Part shown: positions 22,402 through 23,044 of the stretch, piece after piece
Layout of the letters: every line of letters begins with the position of its first letter
Numbering within the stretch: position 1 is the first letter of the stretch
Source: Streptomyces griseoluteus
Lineage (GTDB): Bacteria > Actinomycetota > Actinomycetes > Streptomycetales > Streptomycetaceae
Reading direction: 5' to 3'
DNA: 23,044 nt
Assembly: GCA_000717735.1 (NCBI GenBank)
Contig: JOBE01000077.1
Span: 1 to 23,044, forward strand
Position numbers and translations under genes: made by a program
The notes under the pieces: model-generated
What the model was told of the DNA's origin: nothing
The model's database searches: none
What the model saw: only the letters and a program-made list of their open reading frames with translations

Positions 22402-23044
22402 ATGGCATCAGCCCCCCTGCGACCGCGCAGCGCCCGCGCCGCCCTGGCGGCGGCAGCCGCGATGGCAGCCACCGCGACGGCCGCGACAGCCGCGATGGCG
22501 GCGACCGCGACGGCCGCGTCGGCGGCCACCGGGACGGCCGCGATGGCGGCCACCGAGACGGCCGCCCAACTGCCCCTGACCGCCCCGGCCGCAGGCGCCC
22601 CCTCGGCTGTCGAGACCCCGGGCCTGGCGGCCTCCGGCCTGGCGGCCCCGGGCTTGGCGGCCTCCGGCCTGGCGGCCCCTGGCTTGGCGGCCCCGTCAGT
22701 CCCGGCCTCCGGTCTGGAGGCCCCGTCGCTCGCGGCCTCCGGCCTGACGGCGCCTGGCCTGGCGGCCTCCGGCCTTCCGGCCCCTGGCCAGGCGGCCTCC
22801 GGCCTTCCGGCCCCTGGCCTTCCGGCCCCTGGCCTGGCGGCCTCCGGCCTTCCGGCCCCTGGCCTTCCGGCCCCTGGCCTGGCGGCCTCCGGCCTTCCGG
22901 CCCCTGGCCTGGCGGCCCCTGGCCTGGCGGCCTCCGGCCTGGCGGCCCCTGGCCTGGCGGCCCCTGGCCTGGCGGCCCCTGGCCTGGCGGCCTCCGGCCT
23001 GGCGGCCCCTGGCCTGGCGGCCCCTGGCCTGGCGGCCCCTGGCC
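22402..23044 (+). CDS. Partial repetitive, probably exported protein
   Basis: From ATG 22402 (AAGG 4 nt upstream) the frame stays open for 214 codons to the window edge. The N-terminus ([20 protein letters not shown]) looks like a signal peptide: basic residues and then an Ala-rich core, itself made of loosely repeated [10 protein letters not shown] units up to about residue 55. From residue 74 come 28 consecutive pentapeptides of the form [10 protein letters not shown] or GLPAP, never out of phase. The pattern APGLA recalls elastin-like XPGXX repeats. The rest of the protein, including any enzyme or anchor domain, lies outside. All three plus-strand frames are open in the repeat region, so the coding call rests on the start, the Ala-rich leader and phase conservation. 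No homologue recognised. Confidence 0.5.
   Translation, partial: MASAPLRPRSARAALAAAAAMAATATAATAAMAATATAASAATGTAAMAATETAAQLPLTAPAAGAPSAVETPGLAASGLAAPGLAASGLAAPGLAAPSVPASGLEAPSLAASGLTAPGLAASGLPAPGQAASGLPAPGLPAPGLAASGLPAPGLPAPGLAASGLPAPGLAAPGLAASGLAAPGLAAPGLAAPGLAASGLAAPGLAAPGLAAPG
22621..23040 (+). repeat. 15-bp tandem repeat array, 28 units
   Basis: The unit is GGCCTGGCGGCCCCT with variants ending in TCC and with CTTCCG for CTGGCG. Twenty-eight units run without an insertion or deletion. The blocks 22921-22980 and 22981-23040 are identical 60-bp, four-unit copies, showing recent higher-order duplication. The array continues past the window edge. There are no spacers, so it is not a CRISPR array. 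Confidence 0.9.

Noticed and set aside
22621..23040. Possible CRISPR array
   Set aside because: Units are contiguous 15-mers with no spacers and keep codon phase.

Overview
The window is high-GC actinobacterial DNA, almost certainly Streptomyces. Support for this: GC-rich third codon positions, GTG and TTG starts, a class E sortase, a DUF6412-like protein beside a short YidC/Oxa1 protein, an HxlR/MFS pair and a ROK-type regulator. About 0.8-13.24 kb is accessory DNA, less GC-rich by eye than the flanks. The rest looks like ordinary chromosome.

Layout. (1) 1-797: the N-terminus of an HTH-type protein running off the left edge (minus strand), then about 650 bp without a convincing gene. That stretch holds an elaborate nest of inverted repeats (355-490). 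(2) 798-5438, plus strand: a Vsr-type endonuclease, an XRE-HTH/GHKL ATPase fusion, an unrecognised 327-residue protein and a DUF6339-like protein. The last three are coupled by ATGA overlaps. A 22-bp imperfect palindrome lies between vsr and the fusion gene. (3) 13240-5447, minus strand, converging on the first arm with 8 bp between stop codons: a MORC/MutL-like GHKL ATPase, a DUF4420-type PD-(D/E)XK nuclease, a Z1 helicase-like ATPase and two C5-cytosine methyltransferase homologues. (4) 13325-22277, chromosomal: SEC-C protein, class E sortase, MFS exporter with divergent HxlR regulator, DUF6412-like protein, YidC-like insertase, FAH-family hydrolase, a UPF0303/HbpS-like protein coupled to a Gfo/Idh/MocA oxidoreductase, and a divergent ROK-family regulator. 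(5) 22402-23044: the 5' part of a repetitive, probably exported protein with 28 in-phase pentapeptide repeats ([10 protein letters not shown] type), open at the right edge.

The centrepiece is the facing two-arm locus. MutL/MORC + Z1 + DUF4420 + cytosine methylase + Vsr matches the restriction-modification-like operons described by comparative genomics for MORC ancestors, and the core overlaps the Mza anti-phage system (MutL, Z1, DUF4420, AIPR). No AIPR gene is visible here. A second GHKL ATPase fused to an HTH and two little-known partners form an extra arm. One methyltransferase homologue has lost the catalytic Pro-Cys of motif IV but keeps ENV; its neighbour keeps Pro-Cys-Gln but has EQV instead of ENV. 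This suggests a catalytic subunit with a pseudo-enzyme partner or sensor, rather than two independent methylases. A working model (inference): the methylase pair marks self DNA, Vsr repairs T:G mismatches from deaminated 5-methylcytosine, MORC + Z1 + DUF4420 form the ATP-driven nuclease effector, and the XRE-GHKL arm senses or regulates.
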